Below, piece after piece: positions 51,147 through 59,833 of a DNA stretch of 64,000 nucleotides. The DNA lies in NCBI RefSeq assembly GCF_946187725.1, contig NZ_CAMHSK010000001.1, positions 1 through 64,000 on the forward strand, read 5' to 3'. The first letter of the stretch is position 1; each line of letters begins with the position of its first letter. The position numbers and the translations under genes are program-made. Origin of the DNA: an uncultured Treponema sp. Lineage in GTDB: Bacteria > Spirochaetota > Spirochaetia > Treponematales > Treponemataceae. Below the pieces are notes generated by a model that had not been told where the DNA came from, did no database searches, and saw nothing but the letters and a program-made list of their open reading frames with translations.

Positions 51147-52352
51147 TCAATCTAGTTTTAAAATTATCTTACGAATCTCTTCTTCGGTGAGAATTGGTTT
51201 TCCGTGAAGGGGAGTGGTCGTGAAATAATCCCACAAAGCTTTTTGAAAATCTGGGATTTTTGAGACATCTTCGGTTTGGAGCAGATTTTGAAATGCCTGA
51301 GCCAGAAGTGCCTTTGAGCGGTACTCGTTTATGCCCATCCGGTTTGTTTTTTGATAATCTTCTGCGACTTCGTTCCAAGTTGCGCCACAAAGTCCGCCTA
51401 GCAATGCACTGAAAACGCCGGTTCTGTCCGTACCAATCGCACAATGAATCGAAAACGGGGCTTCGTGTGCATCATCGATTATAAAATACACGACATTCTG
51501 AACCCATTCACCGAAAAGCTCACCACGCGGTTTTGTGTAAACATAATCGTAGTATGGAACGACTTCAGAGGCCGACATTACATTGCATACGCTGTTTGAA
51601 TCGAGCATTTTCTGATAAAAATCAGGAATAGTTACCTTGCCGCTTGTACCGTCATACCAGTGAATGTCTTCGCCTGCATAAATGGTGTAGTCGTCAGTAA
51701 GGTTAATGTCGGACTTTATGCCTTCTTCTTCACAAAGTTTTTGAACCAGTTCGATTCGTGTTTTTTCTGTCTCATAACGGTTGCTTCTTCCGCCTGTTGA
51801 GTAAAATGGATGAAAGCACCGGAAAAGTTTTTTTGTGCCGGGAACGAGCCTGAAATTTGAGATTTCTTCCTGACCTTCGCGAGTGTTCAAGTCAAAATCG
51901 GAAAGTGATTTTATTGTCTCACCGATATTGCTTTCTTTTATGACTTCGCTTAAATCTTCACCTTCATGGACTATGACGAGATTTCTGTCGCTGCTGAAAA
52001 AAGCGTAGCCCGGCGGGATAAAGTTGATGCCCTGCAACCAGATGAATTCATGATTTATGCAGAATTTGTATTCCGGGTAGCCCGAATTTCCGATTATGCT
52101 GACTTTTGAAAAATCAACTGCAAGGTAATGAAGGTTAAGCTCTGGTGAGTAGTGCATTTTGAAATCTTCATTTTCCTGCCACGAATTAAACGAACCGCAT
52201 ACATAGGCTGATTCAACAGGCTGAATTTGCCCCCATGTCGCATGATCGAAGATGAACAGAATCCGGGAATTTTCTTTGTCCTCGATAAAGCATTTCTGGC
52301 GGTCTTCCTGAGTGATTTTGTATTCTTTTTGATTTACAATCAGACTGTCCAT
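51147..52352 (-). CDS. CBM48/AMPK-beta-like domain fused to a CX5R phosphatase
   Basis: A 401-residue cytoplasmic protein. Residues 45-115 resemble the glycogen-binding E-set of AMPK beta and CBM48: SAYVCGSFNSW, EYKFCIN and EFIWLQG keep the three sugar-contacting positions (Trp58, Lys96, Trp105). Residues 165-400 are a tyrosine/dual-specificity-type phosphatase with HCAIGTDRTG (Cys304, Arg310) and a distal LFRCFHPF block. The combination recalls laforin and SEX4, which dephosphorylate glycogen and starch, although their loop is CxAGxGR. glgX and glgP lie 10 kb away. A longer relative is fused to an MFS carrier at 11354. A TAAAAT box lies 9 bases before ATG 52352. Confidence 0.75.
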   Translation of the reverse strand: MDSLIVNQKEYKITQEDRQKCFIEDKENSRILFIFDHATWGQIQPVESAYVCGSFNSWQENEDFKMHYSPELNLHYLAVDFSKVSIIGNSGYPEYKFCINHEFIWLQGINFIPPGYAFFSSDRNLVIVHEGEDLSEVIKESNIGETIKSLSDFDLNTREGQEEISNFRLVPGTKKLFRCFHPFYSTGGRSNRYETEKTRIELVQKLCEEEGIKSDINLTDDYTIYAGEDIHWYDGTSGKVTIPDFYQKMLDSNSVCNVMSASEVVPYYDYVYTKPRGELFGEWVQNVVYFIIDDAHEAPFSIHCAIGTDRTGVFSALLGGLCGATWNEVAEDYQKTNRMGINEYRSKALLAQAFQNLLQTEDVSKIPDFQKALWDYFTTTPLHGKPILTEEEIRKIILKLD

Positions 52353-52361
52353 TGGTGAGTG

Positions 52362-52367
52362 ATTTTA
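52362..52367 (-). promoter_or_regulatory. -10 box of the CBM48-phosphatase gene
   Basis: TAAAAT is followed by 9 bases without a Shine-Dalgarno sequence and then ATG 52352. It is back to back with the promoter of the gene at 52424. Confidence 0.4.
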
Positions 52368-52410
52368 CACTTTTTCCGAAGACTTTAGCAAGAATCCTGC
52401 TTTTTTTGCC

Positions 52411-52416
52411 GATAAT
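52411..52416 (+). promoter_or_regulatory. -10 box of the small membrane protein gene
   Basis: GATAAT ends 7 bases before ATG 52424, and no ribosome-binding site is visible. Confidence 0.4.
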
Positions 52417-52423
52417 CGATTAT

Positions 52424-52657
52424 ATGATGAGTACTAATGATTTCGTTCCAGTTATAAAAGCAGTTCTCTCTGACAAGCGCGTGATTGTTACAGCCGTGAT
52501 TATGTTCCTCTTTATGGATTTTTGCGCTTATGTCGTGCGATACCGAAAAAAGCCTAAAGCTGGCAAGCCTAAGAAAACATTTGTTGCACCAGCTCCTGCA
52601 CCCGCAGAAAATGCTGCCGAAGGCGGTGGAGACGATGCAGGTGGCGATGAGGAATAA
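52424..52657 (+). CDS. small membrane protein with acidic tail
   Basis: A 77-residue protein with one hydrophobic helix (VIVTAVIMFLFMDFCAYVV), then a basic patch (RYRKKPKAGKPKK) and an Ala/Pro then Gly/Asp/Glu-rich tail ending DDAGGDEE. I recognise no family. ATG 52424 is chosen because a -10 box precedes it; the frame extends back to 52352. Its last 89 bases overlap the 3' end of recQ on the other strand. Confidence 0.6.
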   Translation: MMSTNDFVPVIKAVLSDKRVIVTAVIMFLFMDFCAYVVRYRKKPKAGKPKKTFVAPAPAPAENAAEGGGDDAGGDEE

Positions 52658-54239
52658 GAGAATAGAGGGATTTTTGCTTCTTTTGTGACTTTATTATGTC
52701 TAGCCGGCCTTTCCAGAAGGTTCCGCAGATTCTTATCCGCTGTTCCGAGAAGAGTTGAGCCAGAATTTCAGATATGTCTTTTGCTTCCCACACATTGATT
52801 CCAAAAATCCCCAGTTTCTTACGATTGCAGATTTCTGTAAGTTCTTTGACGGTTTCTTCCCTTGTATAGAGCCGCCGGTTTTTTCTGATAAAATTGAATG
52901 CAAGTTCCGCATCCCATGCTTTGTAGTCGATTTTTGTGCCTTTCTGTGCTGCGTCGCAAATGTCGCACCCAGAACATACAGCCTGTTCGCCGCCAAGATA
53001 GTCCAAAATCATCTGTCGGCGGCAAGTTTTGCTCAGTGCGAAGTCACCCAAAGCCCGCTCCCGGCTTCCTTCACTTGCCTGCCGCCATCTGATTTCATCT
53101 GCATGATTCCAAATCAAAAGAGAATTGACATTATCGCCGTTTCGTCCTGCCCGTCCAGCTTCCTGAACAAAATTCTCCAGATGTTCAGGGGCATCTAAAT
53201 GAACCACGCTTGCAATATCTGACTTGTCCACGCCCATTCCGTACGCACAAGTCGCCGCTAAAATTCCGTCTTTTGAATTGAAAAACCACTCTTCAACGGC
53301 AATTTTTTCTTCTTTTGAAAGCCCTGCATGATAAAATCGGATTTTATCTAGTCCAAAATATGCCGAGCACAGATGAGCCATTTCTTCGGTGCGTCTTCGG
53401 GTTCCGCAAAAAATTATCAGCGGTTTTTTCATTGTGAGTGCGGCTTCCAGGGCGGCTTTTTTCTTCGCGTAGGCATATTTTACTTCGTAGTGAATGTTTG
53501 CCCTGTCGCTTGCTCCTTGAACGAGATGATAATTCCCGTCAAAAAGGATTTCACCGATTCGGTCAAGAACGGGTTTGCTTGCTGTTGCAGTGAATGCGGT
53601 AATCAGCTTGCAGCCAAGCGTTTTTATGATTCGGCCAAGTTCCAGGTATGACGGTCTGAAAGAATCTCCCCATTCTGAGACACAGTGAGCCTCATCAATT
53701 GCGATATGAGAAATTTTGATTTTTGACAGCCGGTTAAGCAGATTTTCGCCGCTCAGGACTTCGGGATTAGCGATAATCACGCGTGCCGGATTTTCCTTAT
53801 CTTCAAGGCTTTTGAAATTTTCCTCACGCTCTTCTTTTGTTTGGCCGCCCTTAAAAACAACGCACTTTATTCCTGCGTCTTCCATGCGTCGTTTTTGATC
53901 GCTCATTAAGGCCAGAAGCGGATAAATTACAAGGCTTGCCCCTTCAAGAAGCAGAGCCGGCACCAGAAAGCACATTGACTTACCGGCACCGGTCGGAAGC
54001 AGCACAATCTGCCTCCCGCGATACAAATCATCATCGTCATGATTTTCCGAAAATTCTTTGTCTGCTTTGAGGGCTGCTTCTCCATCAAGAATATTTGCGA
54101 TAACAATTCTTTGCCATGGAAACAGATAGCTCACATGAAAGCCGTTTTGCGCTGCTTTTACCGCATTGTCTGCATCAAAAAGTTCAGTGCCTTCGGAAAC
54201 ACCTTCGCCGTCAAAAGAAATCTTTTCATTTTTTTCCAT
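52569..54239 (-). CDS. RecQ family DNA helicase
   Basis: A 556-residue ATP-dependent 3'-5' helicase for recombination and repair. LLPTGAGKSMCFLVPALLL is Walker A, SHIAIDEAHCVSEWGDSF is the DEAH box, and AGRAGRNGDNV is motif VI. The zinc-binding CRRQMILDYLGG and CSGCDICD follow. There is no HRDC domain. The final 40 residues (from about KSQKKQK on) are His/Arg-rich and antisense to the small membrane gene; they look like read-through after loss of the original stop. AGAGG precedes ATG 54239. Confidence 0.88.
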   Translation of the reverse strand: MEKNEKISFDGEGVSEGTELFDADNAVKAAQNGFHVSYLFPWQRIVIANILDGEAALKADKEFSENHDDDDLYRGRQIVLLPTGAGKSMCFLVPALLLEGASLVIYPLLALMSDQKRRMEDAGIKCVVFKGGQTKEEREENFKSLEDKENPARVIIANPEVLSGENLLNRLSKIKISHIAIDEAHCVSEWGDSFRPSYLELGRIIKTLGCKLITAFTATASKPVLDRIGEILFDGNYHLVQGASDRANIHYEVKYAYAKKKAALEAALTMKKPLIIFCGTRRRTEEMAHLCSAYFGLDKIRFYHAGLSKEEKIAVEEWFFNSKDGILAATCAYGMGVDKSDIASVVHLDAPEHLENFVQEAGRAGRNGDNVNSLLIWNHADEIRWRQASEGSRERALGDFALSKTCRRQMILDYLGGEQAVCSGCDICDAAQKGTKIDYKAWDAELAFNFIRKNRRLYTREETVKELTEICNRKKLGIFGINVWEAKDISEILAQLFSEQRIRICGTFWKGRLDIIKSQKKQKSLYSLIPHRHLHRLHRLRQHFLRVQELVQQMFS

Positions 54240-54318
54240 TTTTTCCTCTGACTATATATAGCAAAAGAAAATCACATTTCGGCAATCTTGAAGGAAAAAA
54301 ATCGAAATTTTTGAGAAA

Positions 54319-55578
54319 TTATTTATCGAGAATCGTGATTTCAACGCGACGGTTTTTGGCCATTCCTTCAGGGGTGGAATTTGAGGCGAGTGGAACGCGT
54401 GAACCGAATCCCTGTGTGAAGATGTGATATTTGTCACGAACGCCGGTTTTAATCAGATATTGCGCAACAGAATCTGCCCGCTCTTCACTTAGAACCTGAC
54501 AGCTTTCAGGTGTGCCGGAAAGGGCTGTGTGGCCTGAAATCAGAAGGTCGTTCGGGAAATCTTCAATGATTTTAGCAATCTTTTTGAGTTTAGCTTTTTC
54601 TGAATCCATAAGAACTGCAGAATTCGGCTTAAACTGAATGTTTTCGAGTGCAATTGTAAGGCCTTTTTCGCTTTTTGTGACGGAAACATCTTCAAGCTCA
54701 AGAACCTTCACTTTTTCAAGCACGACGGAGAGATTTTCATCGGTTGCGCTTCGTTCAAAGTCTGTTACTTCAGCGTGTGCCCTTCCTGTGAAATCATACT
54801 GATTGCCGAGATAGGTTTCCATTACGATTCTAAAATCTTCGGTATAATGGTCAATCTGTCCTTTTTCATTGTCCCACCAGAGTGTCTGATTAGAAAAACC
54901 CATCGTGGTGACAGGAAAATCATCGAGAGACCATGCGTTTTCAGGAATTGGACTTTCGAATGACATCGTGTATTTTACAGAAAGAACCTGAAATGTCTTT
55001 TTTTCGTGTTTTGAATCTGATGAAACACCCTGCTCATCGCGAATATATTTATAGGTCGCAGTAAAGGGCACAATGTAAGGTTCTTCATTTGCAAAAGAGC
55101 GTCTCAAATCGTGAGCTTCATGACCGTTTGCAGTCCATGTATCACCTGGTTTTACGGCTTTTTCTGGCAGGCATGGGACATCACGGACAACAGGCATAAA
55201 ATACTGCTTTCCGATTTCGTAGACGCCTTTCGCATCTCGCCAGTATTTGCTCTCGTATTCATTGCCGTAAGTGAGCGTGCCTTTTGCACTTGTTGATGTT
55301 GAATTTTCTGTCGTCATAAAAGTCGCTTCGTTTAATCCGCGTCCATTTTCATCGACATCAGTGATGTGTGCTGAAACGCGGTTTACGATTTCTGCGACAT
55401 GGTTCAATCTGCCGTTTACTTTGACGGTTTCATTGACCGTTGAAAGCACACGATAGTTGTCGCCGGTTTTGTATTTGAAACGGAGTAATTTTTCGCTGTC
55501 CTGGGCATTCGCGTCAAAAGTCAGAAGAAAGAAAAAACACAGCTTACACAGATTACGCTGATTAATGATTTTTTTCAT
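54319..55578 (-). CDS. OmpA family outer-membrane/peptidoglycan-binding protein
   Basis: A 419-residue exported protein with a signal peptide ending near FDANAQDS. Residues 25-300 are a strand-rich region of unknown fold. Residues 305-419 are an OmpA C-terminal domain (ENIQFKPNSAVLMDSEKAKL, LSEERADSVAQYLIKTGV, NRRVEITIL) that binds peptidoglycan. It should tie the outer membrane to the cell wall. AGGAG precedes ATG 55578. Confidence 0.85.
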   Translation of the reverse strand: MKKIINQRNLCKLCFFFLLTFDANAQDSEKLLRFKYKTGDNYRVLSTVNETVKVNGRLNHVAEIVNRVSAHITDVDENGRGLNEATFMTTENSTSTSAKGTLTYGNEYESKYWRDAKGVYEIGKQYFMPVVRDVPCLPEKAVKPGDTWTANGHEAHDLRRSFANEEPYIVPFTATYKYIRDEQGVSSDSKHEKKTFQVLSVKYTMSFESPIPENAWSLDDFPVTTMGFSNQTLWWDNEKGQIDHYTEDFRIVMETYLGNQYDFTGRAHAEVTDFERSATDENLSVVLEKVKVLELEDVSVTKSEKGLTIALENIQFKPNSAVLMDSEKAKLKKIAKIIEDFPNDLLISGHTALSGTPESCQVLSEERADSVAQYLIKTGVRDKYHIFTQGFGSRVPLASNSTPEGMAKNRRVEITILDK

Positions 55579-55599
55579 AAAAAATTCCTCCGTTCAAAA

Positions 55600-55694
55600 G
55601 GGCTAGGGTATGGAGCATCGCGAAGCGTTGCCGAAGGCAATGGAGCGTTAAGCGGAAATGCGTAACACCCGACCGTGCGAAGCACGGTAGCCCC
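55600..55694 (-). repeat. structured spacer repeat, family 1, copy E
   Basis: On the minus strand GGGCTACC and TAGCCC make the outer stem. Inside are ACCGTGC-TTC-GCACGGT, TCGGGT, a GCTCCATTGCC-type arm and ACCC. It fills the spacer between the GGDEF-EAL and OmpA genes. Confidence 0.65.
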
Positions 55695-55697
55695 CAA

Positions 55698-57473
55698 TTA
55701 TAAATGGTCGGCCAAATCGTAATTACCGTTGAGGATTTTTTCGCACATTTCTTTGGGCATTGGCTTTCCCTTCAAGAATCCCTGAATATTTTTACAGTTG
55801 ATTTGTTTCAAAACATCGAGCTGTTCTGTGCGTTCAACTCCTTCTGCAATTGTGTCCAGTCCCATTTTTGTAACCATAGAGATGATTGAGTCGGTAATGT
55901 TTGCCTCAACGCCGCCTCGGTCAGTGATGTTAGCGATGAAAGATTTGTCGATTTTGAGCGTGGTAATCGGGAGCATCTGCAAATAGCTGAGACTTGAATA
56001 GCCGGTTCCAAAGTCATCGAGCGAAAGACCGATTCCCATATCACGGATTTGATGAAGCAGCATGATGACTTCGCTCTTGTTGTCGATGAAAACGCCTTCT
56101 GTAATCTCAATTTCAAGATTTGCGGTCGGGATATCATACTTTTTGATGAGCTGCATTAAATCAAAAATGAATGTCGGTTTTTTGAGCTGAATCGGCGATA
56201 CATTTACGCTCATAATGCCGTCAAAATTGTACTTTTGAATCCAGTCTTTGAGCGTAGAAATTGCTGTTTCCAGAATCCAGTCACCAAGCGGGATAACGAG
56301 TTTTGTTTCTTCGGCGATTGGGATGAACTGTTCCGGGTTTATCCAGCCAGTATCTTCATCGTACCAGCGCAGAAGTGCCTCAAATCCACGAAGTTTGTTT
56401 GTCGCGACATCAAATTGCGGCTGGTAGTAAAGCTGGAAAAGCTCTTCTGAAACCGCCTGATTTAACTTGCTTTGGATAGAGACTTTTTCCATGAATCTTT
56501 CGCGCATGACTGACTGGAAGAAGCTCAAATCGTTCTTACCTTTGCGTTTTGCTTCGTACATTGCCATGTCAGCGTATTTGAGCAAATCATCGTAATTGTC
56601 GCCGTCATCAGGGTAAATCGCAATTCCGCCCGAAAAATCAATGCCTTCTTCGTTCATTACTTCAAGAAGCATGTCGCCCGCATTCAGAATTGTGTCCTGC
56701 GAGTTGATTTTCTTCATCATGACGATGAATTCATCGCCGCCGTAACGGTAGACTTTGAAAAATTCCTTTTTGAAGCGTTTGAGAATTTCTGCGGCGTGAC
56801 AGATTAAATCGTCGCCTTCCGAATGCCCCTGTGCATCGTTTATGAGTTTCATGTTGTCCAGATCGAGCAGAATCAGACCGAATTTTTCTTCATTTGCCTT
56901 ACATTCTTTGTTCCATTTTTCGAAATCCATCTTGAATTTCTGTCGATTGGAAAGGCCTGTCATGGCATCGTGATAAGCCGTAAATTCAAGCTGTTCGTTC
57001 AGGAAATTAATGCGTTCGAGCTGCTTTTTAAGGTCTTCGCGTGATGCCGAAAGTTCGTCCGTGAGGGCCGCAAATCTTAAATTCTGACGCAAAAGCTGCT
57101 GCTCGCGGTCTTTGTCTTTATCAATGTTTACAACTGCGATTATAAGGTAACCGCTCTGTGTTGAGTTGATGTGAACACGAAGCCATGTTGAGCGAATCTG
57201 TGAAAAGAAAGTGTTTTCTCTTTCTTCACCTGATTCAATGCTGTCGATTGCAAGTGCAATCCAATCTATTCCTTTTGTGAGTTTTTCTTCACATTCAGCT
57301 GCGGTGAGTCCTATTTTTATGAGGTCACCGTATGTACTTATGAAACTTTCATTCTCAAAGCAGACAGTGTAATCTGTCGAAAAATTTTCTACATTCTTTT
57401 TGTTACCTGAAGTAAGAACCATAATTGGTGTGGAAATTTTCTCTAGAATTTCCTTGAAATCTGTTTCTATCAT
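55698..57473 (-). CDS. cyclic di-GMP enzyme with GGDEF and EAL domains
   Basis: A 591-residue cytoplasmic protein. Residues 1-125 look like a PAS-type sensor, then a coiled coil (EQQLLRQNLRFAALTDELSA) leads to a GGDEF domain with an intact YRYGGDEFIVMM. The EAL domain (about 330-580) keeps GFEALLRWYD, LEIEITEG, LSLDDFGTGYSSL and IAEGVERTEQ, the metal and catalytic residues of a c-di-GMP phosphodiesterase. Both halves look active, so the net output must depend on the sensor. AGGA precedes ATG 57473. Confidence 0.9.
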   Translation of the reverse strand: MIETDFKEILEKISTPIMVLTSGNKKNVENFSTDYTVCFENESFISTYGDLIKIGLTAAECEEKLTKGIDWIALAIDSIESGEERENTFFSQIRSTWLRVHINSTQSGYLIIAVVNIDKDKDREQQLLRQNLRFAALTDELSASREDLKKQLERINFLNEQLEFTAYHDAMTGLSNRQKFKMDFEKWNKECKANEEKFGLILLDLDNMKLINDAQGHSEGDDLICHAAEILKRFKKEFFKVYRYGGDEFIVMMKKINSQDTILNAGDMLLEVMNEEGIDFSGGIAIYPDDGDNYDDLLKYADMAMYEAKRKGKNDLSFFQSVMRERFMEKVSIQSKLNQAVSEELFQLYYQPQFDVATNKLRGFEALLRWYDEDTGWINPEQFIPIAEETKLVIPLGDWILETAISTLKDWIQKYNFDGIMSVNVSPIQLKKPTFIFDLMQLIKKYDIPTANLEIEITEGVFIDNKSEVIMLLHQIRDMGIGLSLDDFGTGYSSLSYLQMLPITTLKIDKSFIANITDRGGVEANITDSIISMVTKMGLDTIAEGVERTEQLDVLKQINCKNIQGFLKGKPMPKEMCEKILNGNYDLADHL

Positions 57474-57607
57474 TATTAAATCCTATTTTGATGGTCGCCG
57501 CAAAAAATAAACAAGTTGACCTTTATAATATTATCGCCCTAATTTGCGTGAATGACAAGAAAAGTTTTGAACCTCGACTTTTGCTTGCATTTTGAAGATT
57601 TCAGGCT

Positions 57608-57613
57608 TATCAT
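57608..57613 (+). promoter_or_regulatory. -10 box of the methyltransferase gene (leaderless layout)
   Basis: TATCAT is followed by 6 bases (TAAATC) and ATG 57620. No ribosome-binding site is present. Confidence 0.45.
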
Positions 57614-57619
57614 TAAATC

Positions 57620-58351
57620 ATGGAATTACTTGAAAATATTGCAGAATATTATGATGAGTTGTTCCCTACGAACGATGAATTAAAAAAGTTCTATGCCGAA
57701 GAAACAAAAGACTTCGCTTTGCCTGTCAAATACCTGGGCATTAGTTGTGGTGCCGGTACTTTTGAACATTTTCTTGCAAAAGGTGAAGCTGATGTAACAG
57801 GTCTTGAAACAATTCCTTCTCTTCTCGAATCCGCAAACCGTAAGCGTCGCACTCAGCTAATGGCACTCCGCTTTTTCCAGATGTCCAGCTTGGAAATGTG
57901 CAGATTTTTGGGCAAGGGGTTCTACAATATAATTTCTATCCTTAACGGCAGAATCATCTTTACCCGCGACACTTCGCTTATGGCAAAGCTTTTTTATGAT
58001 TGCAAGCAACTTCTCGCTCCAAAGGGCAAGCTAATCATCTCACTGCCAAATTTTGAAAAGTACAACTTTGATTCGACTGTAAAATTACCTGTTCGCCAAA
58101 GCATCCGTGTCAGGCTCTTTTCAAGCATTCAGACCAGAAATGACGGAAAAAAAGTCTTGCAACAGGAACTTGAAACCGGCAATGGAAAGCGAATTTGCGT
58201 TACCGAAAATGCCGAAATCTTGCCGCTCAATAAAAATCAAATCGAGCAGTATGCAAGCAGTGCAGGTTTTACAAAATTTGACTATTTTGGTGGCTTTGAT
58301 AAAAGCGAATTTACTGCCAAATCAGATGAACTTGTCGTTGTTATAAGTTGA
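57620..58351 (+). CDS. class I SAM-dependent methyltransferase
   Basis: A 243-residue cytoplasmic enzyme with a Rossmann-type methyltransferase fold: LPVKYLGISCGAGTFEHFLA (motif I, SAM-binding), then ADVTGLETIPSLLESANR, then FYNIISILNGRIIF and LLAPKGKLIISLPNFEKY. The substrate is unknown. It converges with ricT and ends 2 bases before it. Confidence 0.8.
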   Translation: MELLENIAEYYDELFPTNDELKKFYAEETKDFALPVKYLGISCGAGTFEHFLAKGEADVTGLETIPSLLESANRKRRTQLMALRFFQMSSLEMCRFLGKGFYNIISILNGRIIFTRDTSLMAKLFYDCKQLLAPKGKLIISLPNFEKYNFDSTVKLPVRQSIRVRLFSSIQTRNDGKKVLQQELETGNGKRICVTENAEILPLNKNQIEQYASSAGFTKFDYFGGFDKSEFTAKSDELVVVIS

Positions 58352-58353
58352 GT

Positions 58354-59286
58354 TTATTTTATCAGCCACTTACCCCCGTCTTTTATGAATCTGCTTGCTG
58401 GAATTTCAAGCAGTCTTCCGTCTTCGCTCAACATTCTCACAATCTGCTTGATTGGATTTACATCGGTAATTCGGAAATTTGAGCCGTCATAGAAAATATG
58501 CAGGCCTTCATTTGGGAGTTTCTTTCGTGCTTCAGCGTACCAGTTGTATTCGTAGCTAAGGCAGCAGAGCAAACGCCCGCACTGACCGGAAATTTTTGTT
58601 GAATTAAGCGAAAGATTCTGTTCTTTTGCCATTTTAATTGAAACCGGAGGCAATTTGTCGCGTACTGAATGACAGCAATATGGTCTTCCGCAAACGCCCA
58701 AACCTCCAGTAATACGGCTTTCGTCGCGCACGCCAATCTGGCGCAATTCAATTCTCATTTTGAATACGCTGACCAAATCCTTGACGAGTTCGCGGAAATC
58801 AACACGGTTCTCGCTTGAGAAGAAAAAGAGTGCTTTTGATTCTTCAAGCAGAAAATGGACTGCTACGAGCTTCATATCAAGTCCGTGTTCCGCAACTTTT
58901 TCCTTGAAAGTTTTGAAAGCTTCTTCTTCTTTTGCAGAAAATTCATTGAATTTTTTGATATCTTCGTCGTTGGCTTTTCGTTCGACTTTTACGATGTCAC
59001 TTGATTTTAAGCCGACCGGATTTTTGGTACGTCCCAAAACAAGAGCCATGTCTTTTCCATAGCGGGTCGGTATGATGATTCTGTCACCGCCTTTTAATTC
59101 TTCAAATTTTTCTGGAACGGTGACATAAACGCCCTCGCTTGAATATTCTAGTCGTGCGAGATATAAAATCTTCGGATAAACAAAATGTTCGTCTTCTTCA
59201 GCTTCGTAGGCTTTAAAATCTGCGTCTTCAAGTTTTGAAATGTCTTCTTCGCTTTCACTTATATCTTGTTCAAAAATATCACTCAT
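58354..59286 (-). CDS. ricT: PSP1 domain protein RicT (YaaT)
   Basis: A 310-residue cytoplasmic protein. The PSP1 core carries the Cys cluster GVCGRPYCCHS and GQCGRLLCCLSYEYNWY; in Bacillus the Y-complex RicAFT binds 4Fe-4S clusters and directs mRNA maturation. The N-terminal 40 residues are very acidic. It lies directly after yaaR, as in Bacillus where yaaR and yaaT are close neighbours. RicA and RicF partners are not seen here. Confidence 0.88.
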   Translation of the reverse strand: MSDIFEQDISESEEDISKLEDADFKAYEAEEDEHFVYPKILYLARLEYSSEGVYVTVPEKFEELKGGDRIIIPTRYGKDMALVLGRTKNPVGLKSSDIVKVERKANDEDIKKFNEFSAKEEEAFKTFKEKVAEHGLDMKLVAVHFLLEESKALFFFSSENRVDFRELVKDLVSVFKMRIELRQIGVRDESRITGGLGVCGRPYCCHSVRDKLPPVSIKMAKEQNLSLNSTKISGQCGRLLCCLSYEYNWYAEARKKLPNEGLHIFYDGSNFRITDVNPIKQIVRMLSEDGRLLEIPASRFIKDGGKWLIK

Positions 59287-59290
59287 TGTG

Positions 59291-59833
59291 TTACCCCGCC
59301 ATCAAATCTATGATTAGACCGTTAATTTCTTCTACTTTTGCAAGAAGATTCAGATTTGCTCCATGAAGAATCAGCATTTCGTTTGCCAGCTGGTTCAGCT
59401 TCTGGTCAATAATCTGAATCTGACAGAAAGGATCTATTGGTTTTCCTTTTCTGTTTCTGCCGAAGCGTTTTTTTCTGATGAACTCAAAATTGTTTTTTAC
59501 AACGAATTTCATGAACTGGCTGACTCTTTTGCGATATTTTTCCATCGCTTCAAGACTCTGACGGGCTTTTAGCTCATCGCCAGCCATGTCCATCTCGTCT
59601 TTCAGAAAAACAATTGCTTCTTCCTGACTCATTCCCGCAAGTTCTACAGGAAGCCCTTCTGACATGAGCTGTGCTTTTTCCTGATTATGACTCAGGCTCA
59701 TGGCAAAGGCCGATTTTTCTTTTTTCTCAGTTTTTTTTGCCTGCTGTGCCATTTGCTGTGAAGCTGCCTGGGTCGCCGCAAAATAAAGTGACTGTGAATT
59801 GAGCTGCGAATTTACTGATGATATTTCAGCCAT
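59291..59833 (-). CDS. YaaR/DUF327 family protein
   Basis: A 180-residue helical protein. The N-terminus is Gln/Ala-rich, and residues 85-180 (LEAMEKYRKRVSQFMKFVVK, IDQKLNQLANEMLIL, VEEINGLIIDLMAG) match DUF327. The role is unknown, but the link to ricT is widely conserved. ATG 59833 overlaps the bactofilin stop codon (TGATG), so the two are coupled. Confidence 0.82.
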   Translation of the reverse strand: MAEISSVNSQLNSQSLYFAATQAASQQMAQQAKKTEKKEKSAFAMSLSHNQEKAQLMSEGLPVELAGMSQEEAIVFLKDEMDMAGDELKARQSLEAMEKYRKRVSQFMKFVVKNNFEFIRKKRFGRNRKGKPIDPFCQIQIIDQKLNQLANEMLILHGANLNLLAKVEEINGLIIDLMAG

